Shown here in pieces: positions 36,083-48,503 of a stretch of 64,000 nucleotides of DNA. Origin of the DNA: Nemertoderma westbladi (Eukaryota; Xenacoelomorpha; Nemertodermatida; Nemertodermatidae); contig JAUCBJ010006543.1 of assembly GCA_032718475.1 (NCBI GenBank), positions 17,528 through 81,527 on the forward strand, in the 5' to 3' direction. The position numbers were made by a program, and so were the translations under genes. Each line of letters starts with the position of its first letter. Position 1 is the stretch's first letter. The notes under the pieces were generated by a model. It had not been told where the DNA came from, ran no database searches, and saw only the letters and a list, made by a program, of their open reading frames with translations.

Positions 36083-36471
36083 CCATGTTTACGCAAAATT
36101 GTTTACAAAATTTGAGGCAATTTCTTAGTGGAAACGCTCGTTTCTTAATGCAATGTCAGCCTTTGCCCTAGTTATAGGGGTTATTCATAACAAATGTCAT
36201 TGAATATATTGGAAAAGATTCTTTGGAAAGGACTCAGGTTAAGATTTTTCTTCCGTTTTTCATTCTTCCTTCGTATCTTCTTATCGATAAATTCTCTGAT
36301 GTGTTCGATAAAACCTTGGAGGCTCCATTGGAAGAGTATTCCTTAATCATTGCCTTCATTCAATCTGGTGACAACAATGCAATCTGTCTCTCACACACAG
36401 TTGCCTCCAAAACTTACAACAATCATACAAGGTTTATTCTCTCAATGTCTCATAACCTCCTCAGGATTATG

Positions 36472-36917
36472 GTCAGCAAAGGTCCTCTCAGATTGCGGAT
36501 GAAAGTTAACTCGAGCAACTGCTGGAGGCAGGCCAAAGTTACAATTATGTCTGCAATCATTGTGGGCAAGGTACCCGAAGATTTTATCTGGGTGAGACAT
36601 GTTGGGACAGATGTTTTATGAGGCTGATTTAAGAGTGAATTCATGGTCTTCCATGTTTTACAATTGTTGTTGAGAGTTTTTTGAGAATTCCAAACCATGA
36701 TAGTCTTTTTCAACTTTTCGTAATAGGCATGTACATTTATGGCGATATAATTTATAAATATGGAGGTTTTCTTTTGTTGGATTTTAGACATATTATTTGG
36801 CATAGAGAACATTTTTTTATGAATGGAAAAATTAAGCCCATTAGTCAACCAATGTCTCAACCTCTCTGAAGGTCCTCCTAGATCATGGCTGAAAATTAAC
36901 TCGAGCAACTGCTGGAA
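36472..36917 (-). pseudogene. LINE linker fragment between direct repeats, copy 2
   Basis: Unit 2 duplicate of 25330-25775, with a few substitutions (for example NVRAYY to NVHAYY, LELTS to LELTF). Confidence 0.5.
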
Positions 36918-36952
36918 TTTAAAAAAAATGTCACTATAGGTGTCCTATTGTG

Positions 36953-37369
36953 AAATTTTTTTAAAATTCTTTATTACCATCGTACATCATACTGTGTACT
37001 TCCCCAACTTATGCTACATGTAGGCTACGCCCCTACTGTATACATACAGTATGTTAATACACATAGTCAAATGTCTAAATTTACATTATTGATTCGACCA
37101 GCACGAGATGATATTTGTTTTAAGTTCCCCCCACTTTATCCTCACCTTCTGTGTTGTCACGTGCTACTAGTGGTATAGGGCTCTAAAGGAAAATAATAAA
37201 TACATAATACAATAACATGATTAACAACAAACATAACATACATAACAATAATCTGTCATGTGGTCTGTCATGTCATAATGATAATTTGGTCTTAAAAACA
37301 TGCCTCTAGTACTTACTATTAGCAATGTGCAATGTAGGTAATAAAAAGTGTACTTTATAGCAGCTATAT
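36953..37369. other. Left part of the 1.4-kb B'-C' insert, no gene
   Basis: This sequence has no match in unit 1, where only CATATTGT stands in its place. It is AT-rich, with no recognised frame. Termini of the whole insert (36953-38348) show neither clear inverted repeats nor a target duplication. Confidence 0.5.
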
Positions 37370-37377
37370 ATGATGAC

Positions 37378-37515
37378 AGGTTGGCTCAGTAGGTTTAGCG
37401 CCAGGCAATCTATTGGTTGTAGGTTCACCCAAACCAGGGTCCACTTAACCTTTCATGCCCTGGGCTCGATAAAATTAGTACCAGTTAAATTACTGGGGAT
37501 AGGAGAGGGATTAAG
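37378..37515 (+). mobile_element. tRNA-derived SINE
   Basis: An RNA polymerase III A box, TGGCTCAGTAGG (37382-37393), is followed 28 bases later by a B box-like GGTTCACCCAAACC (37422-37435), as in tRNA-head SINEs. The tail has CCCTGGGCTCGATAAAATTA and ACCAGTTAAATTACTGGGG. It runs directly into the 36-bp minisatellite. The B box departs from GGTTCGANNCC, so promoter activity is doubtful. Confidence 0.6.
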
Positions 37516-37524
37516 GGATAGGAG

Positions 37525-38000
37525 AAGCGTCCACCCCTACCCTCGGGTAGCAGATAGGAGTAGCACCCACCCCTACCCTCGGGTAGCAGATAGGAGTAGC
37601 ACCCACCCCTACCTTCGGGTAGCAGATAGGAGTAGCGCCCACCCCTACCTTCGGGTAGCAGATATGAGTAGCGGCCACCCCTACCTTCGGGTAGCAGATA
37701 CGAGTAGCACCCACCCCTACCTTCGGGTAGCAGATAGGAGTAGCGCCTACCCCTACCTTCGGGTAGCAGATATGAGTAGCGGCCACCCCTACCTTCGGGT
37801 AGCAGATAGGAGTAGCATTCACCCCTACCTTCGGGTAGCAGATAGGAGTAGCGTTCACCCCTACCTTCGGGTAGCAGAGAGGAGTAGCGCCCACCCCTTC
37901 CTTGGAGTAGCGCCCACCCCTTCCTTCGGGTAGCAGATAGGAGTAGTGCCCACCCCTACCTTTGGGTAGCAGATAGGAGCAGCGCCCACCCCTACCTCGT
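37525..38000. repeat. 36-bp minisatellite, about 13 units
   Basis: Unit: CCCACCCCTACCTTCGGGTA then GCAGATAGGAGTAGCG. The 36-base period keeps frames open in both directions, giving the 12-residue repeats HPYLRVADRSSA (plus) and YPKVGVGATPIC (minus). I treat these as by-products, not genes. Each unit has a TACC.TCGGGTA inverted repeat that could fold into a hairpin. Confidence 0.95.
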
Positions 38001-38348
38001 CAAGCTCATGAGTTACTGGTGCAGAGCCTGCCTCTCCAGATATATTAATAAAGGAGTTCACCATCACCATCAGCACCAGCATCAGCTTTCTCTCTAGGCA
38101 GGCTTATGATAATCAGACTCACACAACCAACAAGTTGCGTCTGGAAGAAGTGTGTATTCCAATATTCGGAAATTTGAGTTCCTTTGTATTGTATTGTAAT
38201 TTAATTGCTCAGGCCGTAGCCCATTGTAAATACATATTATATTAATTAGCACAAATAAAGATAATTTACATACAAATAATATAAAATAGAAAAAAAAAAT
38301 ATAAAATGAATCTTACAAATATAACAACATATAACAATATATAGCAAT
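38001..38348. other. Right part of the B'-C' insert, no gene
   Basis: Contains an ATCACCATCAGCACCAGCAT microsatellite-like stretch and AT-rich sequence ending at the C' boundary (38349). No gene is recognised. Confidence 0.5.
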
Positions 38349-38379
38349 ACACCACGAACCATATCACATTCGCTAATGG

Positions 38380-40150
38380 TAGGCCTATAAAATGGACGAA
38401 CATCTTACAAATATAAAATTATATAAAAGTGTAGAGTAATATAAATAGCTAATGAATGCAGGCCTTCCACGCATCCAGTGATTCGCCCTCGCTGTTGTTG
38501 GGGCAAAACCATCTACCCAGTGCCCAGTGGTGGCAAGCATATAGTTGTGACAGTCTCCCCCTATACATTCTTGGGGTAGAACCACTTCCTTTTAATCTGG
38601 GGCAGAACCACTTCCCTTTAATATGTGTGTGTCCCTGCACACACTTGATCATATTGCCACAGGTCTTGCATACCATTCCACTACAGGGGTTGAGGGGTCT
38701 CAGCTTGGCCAGGCACTACTCCACTACTGATGATCAACTGGCCCCTCTTATTGACTCATTGTTCAGGATCCCACTACTCATGGGGAATATAAAACTAATA
38801 GGAATAATCAAGGATAATTTTGAGGATGAGTGGAGGATGATTTTATGATTACATTCATTTTATTTTAAATATGTTAATTTATGATATTTTATATATTTTG
38901 TGCATTCAGTAACCTTCTAGAATATCAACTCTATCATAATATTTGGCAAATAATTATACTGACATTTACAGCCATTCATTATTGAATAGTGATTAAAAAA
39001 ATTAGTGAGACAAACCAAATCCAACGTTTTTTCAAAAGTATAAATTTAAAACCAGTATTCTAAATCATTACAAATGCATTACTACACCATTAAATGCATA
39101 CATTACTCACATGTACCTGTTCCAAGTGGAGCAAGTATTGTAGGTTGGCCCGCTCGTACCTACACTGTAGCATCTCACTCACCTGCTGGGATATAACATG
39201 TACACTTCTATCCGACCTATGCCATGCATCTCATCCATCAGTCTTGCACATATCCTTATTAAACTTAAATACAGCGGGGAATATATTCTGCACACACTGA
39301 GGCAACATTCTCAAGTACTGTACCTACCACAACACATGGTCTACCTAGCCTACGTTTTACTGCCACACCAGTATCACACCACAAACAGGGCAGACCTTTC
39401 ACACCCACTAACGCTTTCATTATTGTCTCTGGAACCCACACAAACATAGGGTATATACACAGTAGGGCTCTGGTCTAGGCAAAGCCTGCAGTGCCCAAGA
39501 GTTCACCTGGAGGTGGCGAATGCCACAGTGGTTCACCTTCCCATCTCGATGGAGAATTATACTCCCTTGTACCAGGTACCATTCCCAACTTAGTCAACTC
39601 TCTGTACATCCACTCTGACTGAGCTTGGCTCATTGTCTGACTCCACTTGTACCCACCACCATCTCAATCCTCATCAACCTCAGGATCCACAATAGCACTC
39701 ACCCTCATATCACGCATGTACAATCTCTCACTCTCACTCACCATACTGGGAATTTCCAAACCCAACATGGCCTGTTCAAGGGGATCATCCATTGGCACAC
39801 TCACACCCATGGAGAACAAACTACTCTCAGTGGTAGGTTGGATAGTTGTGAGATAGCTCCGCAACTAATCCATTGCAGTCCTGTATGTCCATCTTTGTCA
39901 TTTTCTTCCTAAATTTATTGTGCTCCGATTTCGTTGCCACATCTCTGTAGGTCAAAGCCTTTAACTTTCCATAGCCTCATGTTCACACCTTCGTCCTTCT
40001 GTGATTCAGCTTGATGCCTCGCTAACTCGCATTTACCTTCACTTTCACACATGTCCTCCACAACCTCGAACATATACGCATACTCCACCAACTTCTGCAC
40101 CCACTCTTGTTTATCCTTACCACAAAGAATTTCATGGTTTTTCTATTTGG
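38380..40150 (-). pseudogene. DUF6729-type element copy (C' and its left flank)
   Basis: Minus strand from 40140: KQEWVQKLVEYAYMFEVVED, QKDEGVNMRLW (ExoX-tail-like N-terminal region), then GVSVPMDDPLEQAMLGLEIP, DPEVDEDWDGGGYKWSQTMS, ELTKLGMVPGTREYNSPSRW, EGEPLWHSPPPGELL, VWVPETIMKALVGVKGLPC and RRLGRPCVVVGTVLEN (39447-39265). After the decayed middle, 38676-38449 has CKTCGNMIKC...GHTHIKGKWFCP and GRWFCPNNSEGES. It extends past the duplication end (39551), so this locus preserves more of the gene than copy C. Several stops and shifts are present. Confidence 0.65.
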
Positions 40151-40329
40151 TGAGTAATAATTCGTTATTAAATATCATAGCAGCACATTTAAACTACTGT
40201 ACTAACAACAAATAGACTACAGTACACCCTTCAAAAATGAAAGGCCTATAATAAAACCCAGTGATATAGAAAGTTAAAAGAAATTATATAATAATACAGT
40301 TAAATGTCTTACCTTCAAAGTAAATAAAA

Positions 40330-40489
40330 AACAAATGTCCAAATCCAAAATAAAGCGTGAGTTAGACTGACGACGTAATAATGCACTTATTTATAGTAGT
40401 GAGTTAGACTGATGACGTAATAATTCACTTATTTATAGAAAGTTAGACTGACGACATAATAACGCAGTCGGGTACAGTACAGTACAGTA
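40330..40489. repeat. ~46-bp tandem repeat, three units
   Basis: Three units of GTGAGTTAGACTGACGACGT followed by AATAATGCACTTATTTATAG at about 40358-40465, then a short CAGTACAGTA run. It is not coding and lies between two copies of the DUF6729-type element. Confidence 0.75.
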
Positions 40490-42600
40490 GGCATTACCTC
40501 AGCCTTATACTTACCAAGTATACTCCTATACCACCATTGTGGTATATACATCACCATTGTAATCAAGTCCAAACTTCTCACCTGTTTCAGTGTCAGGGCA
40601 CTTCAAGTCCAGATACTTATATACTCCATACTCCTGGAAGCCGGCATTGTCTGGGGTCAAAGCAGTTTGGTAGAAACAACTTTCGGTATTCCTTTGATCT
40701 CTGCCAGTTCAATCTTGATACTCCTAAGAATACTTGAGCCTGAAATAAAGCAGAATTAACCTGGGCACACCTGTGACCCACTTTACCTGATGGTTATGGA
40801 ACTCATCACACTGTGATGAACCTCACAGTGGCTGGTAGACTGGCACTAGTGTCTCTGGTTGTTTCATACCTGCAAGATGAACCTCTTTCCTAATCCTGTA
40901 ATAGCAGCCATTTCGAATGTGCTGCACCTGTACTATCCATTCTTCCTTCATCCTACTGCTGTACAGATAGACATCTTTCTCCTTAGTTTTGGTAAAATAT
41001 ATTAAAAACTCTGATTCTGGTTAAAAAATGTTCCTCTAGTTCCTCCAATGAAGGTATTGCAGTCTTGTAATGCTTCCTGATCTCCCTTTTAGTTAGCTGA
41101 CCTTGATCTGATGCCAGTCTACTCACCATATCATGGGCTTTCTTTAGCCGGTCTAAATCATGGATATATAATAATATAGATAGCAGACGATTAAAGGGTC
41201 ATGAACCTCGGATCAGCTGCATGAGCTTCTGATATGCAGACTCGTACAAACTGATGGATGCAATAGAATATTACATTCAGCCCCATGAATTTTGGTATTG
41301 TGGGGTACCAGCCTCCTTCTCAGACACCCAGTGTGACCAATCAGTATCTAGAATGTCAGAATACTGACCAATCATCACCAGCATCATCATCAGCACCAGG
41401 TCCCTTCCTTGCACTACTTGCACTCGATGCCATTACAACAAAACAATCTCTATCCATATAGCGTATCTCAGCCAATGACACACCCTGCTGTTCATGATAC
41501 CATTTCCTCAGACCACGATAATAGCTACTCCACGCTCGATCACTGTCCACACCTACCATCCCCACAAACTCACCTCCCAGAACTCATTCATCATTGTATA
41601 AGACCACACCCTACCACTGAAACTCTGCACCTTCTTGGCGAGCTTCCTTGTATGGTCACTATGCCAATATCTGCCAAACGTACCATGCATCAATCCATAT
41701 AAATACTCATACTGTATACTGTACTCAGTCACCAACATATCAGCAAGGAAGTTCTCACCAACATCATCCACACTGCGCCAATCGTCATTGTCTCTGGAAC
41801 CCACACAAACATAGGGTGTATACAGTATGGCTCTGGTCTAGGCAAAGCCTGCAGTGCCCTTGGCTGCAATTCACCTGGAGGTGGTGAATGCCAGTGGCTC
41901 ACCTTCCCATCTCGATGGAGAATTATACTCCCTTGTATCAGGTACCATTCCCAACTTAGTCAACTCTCTATATATCCACTCCTACTGGGCTTGGCTCATT
42001 GTCAGACTCCACTTGTACCCACCACCATCTCAATCCTCATCAACCTCCGGATCCACAATAGCACTCAACGTCATATCATGCATGTACAATCTCGCACTCT
42101 CACTCACCATACATAACATTTCCAAACCTAACATAGCCTATTCAAAGGGACATTTCCAAACCCAATATAGCCTATTCAAAGGGATCATCCATTGGCACAC
42201 TCACACCCATGGAGGACAAAGGCTGACTCTCGGTGGTAGGCTGGATAGTTGTGAGATACCTCGGCAACTAATCCATTGCAGTCCCTTTCCGTATGTCCAT
42301 TTCAGTATTGTCATTTTCTTCCTAAATTTATTGTGCTCCGATTTCGTTGCCACATCTCTGTAGGTCAAAGCCTTTAACTTTCCATAGCCTCATGTTCACA
42401 CCTTCGTCCTTCTGGGATTCAGCTTGATGCCTCGCTAACTCGCGTTTAACTTCACTTTCACACATGTCCTTCACAACCTTGAACATATACGCATACTCCA
42501 CCAACTTCTGCACCCACTCTTGTTTATCCTTACCACAAAGAATTTCATGGTTTTTCTATTTGGTGAGTAATAATTCGTTATTAAATATCATATCAGCACA
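40490..42600 (-). pseudogene. DUF6729-type element copy with RNase H-like core
   Basis: Minus strand from 42540: KQEWVQKLVEYAYMFKVVKD, the MDDPFE/GLEMS stretch, DPEVDEDWDGGG, the PSRWEGEP block (41930), then after a deletion SVDDVGENFLADMLVTEY, YLYGLMHGTFGRYWHSDHTR, KLAKKVQSFSGRVWSY, a break, GVDSDRAWSSYYRGLRKWY and IRYMDRDCFVVMAS (41460). C-terminal pieces (40930-40540) give KEVHLAGMKQPETLVPVYQP, SSQCDEFHNHQVKW. The sequence D-H-T-R-K, D-R-D-C and E/D-F-H spaced in this order resembles the acidic triad of an RNase H-fold transposase. The copy has many frame breaks and an internal deletion. Confidence 0.65.
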
Positions 42601-42619
42601 TTTAAACTACTGTACTAAC

Positions 42620-43149
42620 AACAAATAGACTACAGTACAAACAAACAACATATAAATTGTCAGACATACGAACGGACAGACATACGAACAACTGACCAAC
42701 GAATAATTTTACAGACGAATTAAACAGACAAACTAACTGGTAGACAGACACACAAATATAAATAAATATGCAATTACAAATAATAATAATAATAAATAAA
42801 TAAAGTAAATAAACACACTAACTTATATTAATTTGATTATGTAATGCAAGGTAATTTGCAAGGTAACAATGGGGATGGTGCGGGGTTGCGGGGCTCCGAT
42901 CTACCCGATCGGTATTAACCGATCTCGTATTTACTTCGTTTGTGACTTTAGATAGGTAACATAATATAGATTAATTATTTAGGCAATTTAATAAACAACT
43001 TGTGCAGTTTACTATGTAAATTTACTATGGATAATTTGCAATGATTTTATGATTTTTTTTATTTTTTTTTACAATATTTAAAGTCGTACTGTAACTATAT
43101 TTACATACATTAACTATTTATTATACAACACACTATTTATATGCATACA
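42620..43149. other. AT-rich spacer, no gene
   Basis: Contains a GACAGACATACGAAC direct repeat, a TAATAATAAATAAATAAA microsatellite (42780) and GATCTACCCGATCGGTATTA followed by ACCGATC (a short inverted repeat). No frame or RNA is recognised. Confidence 0.5.
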
Positions 43150-45773
43150 GACACATACTCACATCATACTCACACTACTCCTTCCTCAGTTTAGTTCCCT
43201 TTGGGTTTCCGGGTGGTTTTCTACCTGCCTGCTCCCTTTCAATCATCCTACGTTCTTTTTCTGCTTCCTGTTCCGCCTTCCTCTGTCTGCATCCCGCCAT
43301 CTCTGTCTGGTGATGCACAGTTTTCTGAAACTCAAAGAATGTCATTGTTATGGGAGTTCCATACAAGTTACTAAACTTTTCAGGACAGTACAAATAAACG
43401 GGTTCTCCACGCTTGTTGTGATGCGCATGTAGATTCATCTCTGTCTCATCAAACCGAACCACGCTGATCAGTTGGGCGCAGTGGGTACACCTTCATCCCA
43501 CTGTATTTGTTCCTAGTCCATGCTTCCTGGAAATAATAAAACAGACGGCACAGCAATTGATTTCACAGGTGCTGGTGCCAATACAGGAACTTTCCTTTCT
43601 GTATATGGACACACTGGCGGTTTTACTTGTGGTGATAGGCTGACAACTTGTGCAAGGCCACATGGTGCCTGTGATGTGAGCAGGCTTGGTGAGGTCTATG
43701 TCTAGCCTCTTCAGTTCCCCCATGGCCTCTGGGGTAGGGTTAACCTCAATCTGCCTCCTTAACCCATTTTCTCTGGTTATTATGCCGCTTTATTACATCA
43801 ACTGAGGTGGTCTTCAGTTGAGAATAGCAGTAATCACTACCTTCCTTTTAGGCATTACCTCTCAGCCTTATACTTACCAAGTATACTCCTATACATACCT
43901 CTTACCCTCATCTCCTACCTCTGGGGTTGCGTCCAGGAGTTCATTGATCACCTTCTTCATGTATGGCCCCCAATTGGTGTGCTCCTCAACCAATACTTTA
44001 CCTGATATGGCTCAGTCTCTAAGTACCTCCCTAGCATACCATCGCTTTGGTGGTGGCATCTGTTGAGGTTGGTGGTGTCTCGGTTTCCTCAACCTTGGTG
44101 GTGTCTTCTGCAATCTCCATAGAACCAATTGTTGCTGCGGCGAAGTCTAAATTCAAGGGTTATTTCGTTCAACTCCTCGATGTCATTATGATCCAGTACC
44201 AGCTGCTCCTAGTCTGTGTGTCTGCCTCATCAGAAGAAGAATCAGCCATATCACCTTCAACAACAACCTCCTCTTCCACATTACCCTTGTAATCTAGTCC
44301 AAACTTCTCACCTGTATCAGTGTCAGAGCACTTCAAATCCAGATACTTACATACTCCTGGAAGCTGGCCTAGTTGATGGTAACACTACTTTGTGGTTGAA
44401 GTAGTTTGGTAGAGATAACTTTCGGTATTCCTTTGATCTCTGCCAGTTCCATCTCGACACTCCTAAGAATGCTTGAGCCTGAAATAAAGCAGAATTAACC
44501 CGGGCACCTGTGACCCACTTTACCTGATTATTGTGGAACCCCTCACACTGTGATGAACCTCGCAGTGGCTGGTAGACTGGCACTAGTGCCTCTGGGTGTT
44601 TCTTAACTGCAAGATGTACCTCTCTTCCTAATCCTGTACAGCACTCCACAGTCCACCTTGGGGTCTGATAAGCAGCCGTTCCTAATGTGCTGCACCTGTA
44701 CTAACCATTTCTCCTTCATCCTACTGCTGTACAGGTAGACATCATTCTCATCAGTAATGGTCAAAAAATACCACACTACCTACCTACCTACCTTGCTTAC
44801 ACATTCCTCTAGCTCCTCTGGGGAAAGTATTGCAGTCTTGCAATGCTTCTTGATCCTCTTATTTGAAGATGCCCATCTTAGTTATCTGACCTGGATCTGA
44901 TGTCAGTCTACTCACCATATCGTGGGCTTTCTTTAGCAGGTCTAAATCTTGGCTATCTATAATAAAGATAACAGAAGAGAAAAGGGTCATGAACCTCGGA
45001 TATGCTGCATGAGCTTCCAATATGCAGGCTCATCCAAATCGACAGAAGCAATGGAATACATCCAGCTGTTCTAGAAGGGTGGGATTGTAGTCCACCCTGC
45101 GACTGCTCTGGTGTGGTGGGGTACCAGCCTCCTTCTCAGATACCCAGTACGACCAGTCAGTATCTAGAATGTTAGAATACTGACCATGTGACCAATCATT
45201 AAGTCACCAGGTCCCTTCTTCGCACTACTCATACTCGACGTCTTCACAACACAACAATCTCTATCCACATAACGTATCTTGGCCAATGACACACCCTGCT
45301 GTTCATACCATTTCCACTGACATTCATTACATACCTGTTCCAAGTGGAGCAAGTATTGTAGGTTGGCCCGCTTGTACCTACCCTACACTGTAGCATCTCA
45401 CACACTTGCTGGGGCATGTCATGCATACTTCTACCCGACCTATGCATCTCATCCATCACAGTCTTGCACAGTCTTTTAATCGTAAACACAGCAGGGAACA
45501 TATTCTGCACACATTGAAGCAACATACTCAAGTACCGTGGGTCAGAACTCACCCATGATTGTGCTGACACGTCCCACCCTTCACACCCACTAATAATGCT
45601 TTCATCATTGTCTCTGGTACCCACACTAACATAGGATAGATACAGTAGGGCTCCGGTCTAGGCAAAGCCTGTGGTGGCCTTGGCTGCAATTCACCCGGGG
45701 GTGGCGAATGCCACCATGGGTTACCTTCCCATCTCAATGGAGAATTATACTCCCATGTACCTGGTACCATTCC
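43150..45773 (-). pseudogene. DUF6729-type element, C-terminal two thirds of the split copy
   Basis: Minus strand from 45773: GTWEYNSPLRWEGNPWWHSP, PPGELQPRPPQALPRPEPYC and MLVWVPETMMKALLVGVKGG (DUF6729-like), SSDPRYLSMLLQCVQNMFPA and FTIKRLCKTVMDEMHRSGRS (45540-45430), then a deletion of the DHTRK block, WYEQQGVSLAKIRYVDRDCC (45310), and after decay GREVHLAVKKHPEALVPVYQ, PLRGSSQCEGFHNNQVKWVT and FQAQAFLGVSRWNWQRSKEY (44620-44410). A Cys-rich stretch (CTSCQPITTSK, 43680) and a Lys/Glu-rich basic tail (43462-43175) close it. It joins to 51323-52010 once the insertion is removed. Confidence 0.7.
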
Positions 45774-46048
45774 TGTAAAATGCAATCCCAATCCCCCGCA
45801 GGGCAAAACTACCGCAGAGACGCAAATTGAGAAAGCTATCGCTATTGCGAGTAGGAAATAATATTGTTATGGCATATAGCTCCTTTTCTCAGCGACGCTG
45901 TTTAATTTTGGCCTTTTTTCAGAATTTTGTATACAGCAATAAGATAAATAAATACCAGTACTCTAATTTTGTTAATGGGCGAATATGTACAAAAAGAAGA
46001 TATCTGTGCGTTTTAATAAATTAATCTGGAAGCAGTTTTGGTACACAA

Positions 46049-48501
46049 TCTATCTATATATATAAATATCATGTGTCTGTCTGTCTGTTTGTTTGTTTGT
46101 CTGTCCAAGCTATACGTTTCTACACACAAGCACCAATCGGAGCTCGCGATACATCGAACGAAAGCTCTCGTCACGAGCACGTGCACTGTCGCTATCTCGA
46201 GTCTTATTTTACGCGTTTGTTTGCGTGAATGCGAATTTCGTGAATTCGGTACCGTTAGCGCGGTAGGCCTAGCAGTTCATTCTGTCACTCGACACGTTGG
46301 GTATCGACTATTATGCTACTTTTTGATACCAGACTTAATCTGTTCTAAATGATACTTTGCAGATCTGTTCCCGACCATAGAATAGACTGTGTGTTTGGGA
46401 GGACACTGATCAATCTGCAGTTCTCCAGTCTGCCGCTAGGGGGTGAAATATCCGAAACTGAAAACATCTCCCATTTCGTTATTATTAAAGCCTTTTAGCT
46501 GATACATGGCAGAGGTCTTCTACACCATAGGCTGTGTGTTTGGGGAGGATGCTGACCAATCTGCAATTCCCCAGTCTGCCGCTAGGGGGAGAAATATCTG
46601 AAAATGAAAACCTTATCCCATTTCTTTGTTTATAATGCTTTTTTGCTGATACTTGGCAGAGGTCTACTACACAATACAGCGTGTTTGGGGAGGAGCTAGA
46701 ATCAGTCTGCATTTCTCCAGTCTTCCGCTAGGGGGCCAAATGTCTGAAAGTGAAAACCTTATCCCATTTCGTTATTAATAATGCTTTTAGGCTGACACTT
46801 GGCAGATGTGTATTACACCATATGGTGTGTGTCCGTGGAGGACGCCCAACTACCTGCAGTTCTCCATTCGGCCGCTAGGGGGCGAAATATCTGAAAGTGA
46901 AATCCTTATCCAATTTCGTTGTTTATAATGCTTTTAGGCTGATACTTGGCAGAGGTCTACTACACCATAGACTGCGTGTTTGTGGAGAACTCTGACCAAT
47001 CTGCAATTCCTCTGTCTGCCACTAGGGGGCCAAATGTCTGAAAGTGAAAACCTTATCCCATTTCGTTATTAATAATGCTTTTAGGCTGACACTTGGCAGA
47101 TGTGTATTACACCATATGGTGTGTGTCTGTGGAGGACGCCCAACTACCTGCAGTTCTCCATTCGGCCACTAAGGGGCGAAATATCTGAAAGTGAAAACCT
47201 TATCCCATTTCGTTGTTTATAATTCTTATAGGCTGGTACTTGGCAGAGGTCTACTACACCATAGGCTGCTTTGTGGAGAACTCTGACCAATCTGCAATTC
47301 CTCTGTCTGCCACTAGGGGGCCAAATGTCTGAAAGTGAAAACCTTATACCATTTCGTTATTAATAATGCGTTTAGGCTGACACTTGGCAGATGTGTATTA
47401 CACCATAGGCTGTGTGTCTGAAGAGGACGCCGAACAACCTGCAGTTCTCTATTCGGCCGCTAGGGGGCGAAATGTCTGAACGTGAAAACCTTATCCCATT
47501 TTGATGTTTATAATGTTTTTAGGCTGATACTTGTCACTACATCAAGGTCTACTACATCAAAGACTGCGTGCGTGTTTGTGGAGAACTAAGACCAATCTGC
47601 AATAGCTCTGTCTGCCGCTAGGTGGCGCAATGTCTGAAAGTGAAAACCTTTATGCATTTCATTGTTTATAATGCTTTTTTGTTGATACTTGGCAGAGGTC
47701 TACTACACCATAGACTGTGTGTTTGGGGAGAAGCTAGAACCAGTCTGTATTTATCCAGTCTACCGCTTGGGGGCCAAATGTCTGAAAGTGAAAACCTTAT
47801 CCCAATTCGTTATTAATATGATTTCAGGCTGACACTTGCCAGATGTGTAGTACACCATAGGGTGTGTGTCTAGGTAAGACACCGAACAAACTGCAGTTCT
47901 CCATTCGGCCGCTAAGGGGCGAAATGTCTGAAAGTGAAAACCTTATCCCGTTTCGTTGCTTCTAATGCTTTTAGGCTGATACTTGTCAGAGGTCTACTAC
48001 ACCATAGACTGCGTGTTTGTGGAAAACTCTGACCAATCTGCAATTTCTCAGTCTGCCGCTAGAGGGTGAAATGTCTCAAGTGAAATTCTTCTCCCATTTC
48101 GTTGTTTCTAATGCTTTTTTGCTTATACTTGGGAAAGGCATGATGACCATAGGCTGTTTGTATGGGGAGGACGCTAACCAGTCTGCGGATTTCCAGTCTA
48201 CTGCTAGGGTGCGAAAAATCTGAATCTGAAAAGTAAAAACATTCTCACATTTATTTATTAAAAATGCTTTTACGCTGATAATTGTCAGAGGTCTACTGTA
48301 CTACATCATAAGGCTGCATCAATGCGAAGGACGTTGACCAGTGTAGGTATCTGAAAAGTAAAACAGCATCAGTCCTTTTGTTTGAGAGAGCACTCTCAAT
48401 CATATTAAGTTTTGTTAAGTTAATTAATTAATTAATGTTTGGAATGGTGAATAGGCTTGTGAACTAGAAAGCCGTGGCCCGAAGGGCCACTGGCTTTCTA
48501 G
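46049..48501 (+). mobile_element. Helitron-like element 1, non-autonomous
   Basis: Starts TCTATCTATATATATAAATA after host A and ends in a GC-rich hairpin (GTGGCCC-GAA-GGGCCAC, 48475-48491) ten to eleven bases before CTAG, matching the Helitron rule of 5' TC and 3' hairpin plus CTRR. Directly inside the 5' end is TGTCTGTCTGT and a conserved ~150-base head. The middle (46380-48370) is a tandem array of ~148-bp units. No Rep/helicase frame is found. Confidence 0.8.
46380..48370. repeat. ~148-bp satellite array inside Helitron 1
   Basis: The marker CTGAAAGTGAAA recurs at 46744, 46881, 47038, 47185, 47329, 47476, 47634, 47782 and 47938, with spacings 137-158 and a mean near 148. Two monomer types partly alternate, one with GCTGACACTTGGCAGATGTG, the other with GCTGATACTTGGCAGAGGTC, forming ~295-bp dimers. 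Each has the motif GCCGCTAGGGGGCGAAAT. Confidence 0.9.
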
Positions 48502-48503
48502 CA

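Larger units (their letters stand above)
27037..39551. repeat. Unit 2 of the segmental duplication (A' B' C')
   Basis: This is the second copy of the 4161-27021 unit. It lacks D: A' ends and B' begins at 34994-34995 with a shared CG. Its minisatellite (29540-30878) is about twice as long as in unit 1. A 1,396-base segment (36953-38348) lies between B' and C' where unit 1 has only 8 bases. After 39551 the sequence continues into the flank that lay to the right of C before duplication, as predicted by the tandem model. Confidence 0.85.

Noticed and set aside
37378-37450. Functional tRNA gene
   Set aside because: A and B boxes are present but the B box is degenerate and no acceptor stem or anticodon arm can be drawn, so SINE is preferred.
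37370-37933. 187-codon plus frame with 12-residue repeats, and the opposing 127-codon frame
   Set aside because: A 36-bp minisatellite without stops gives open frames by chance; the start lies in a SINE and no domain is present.
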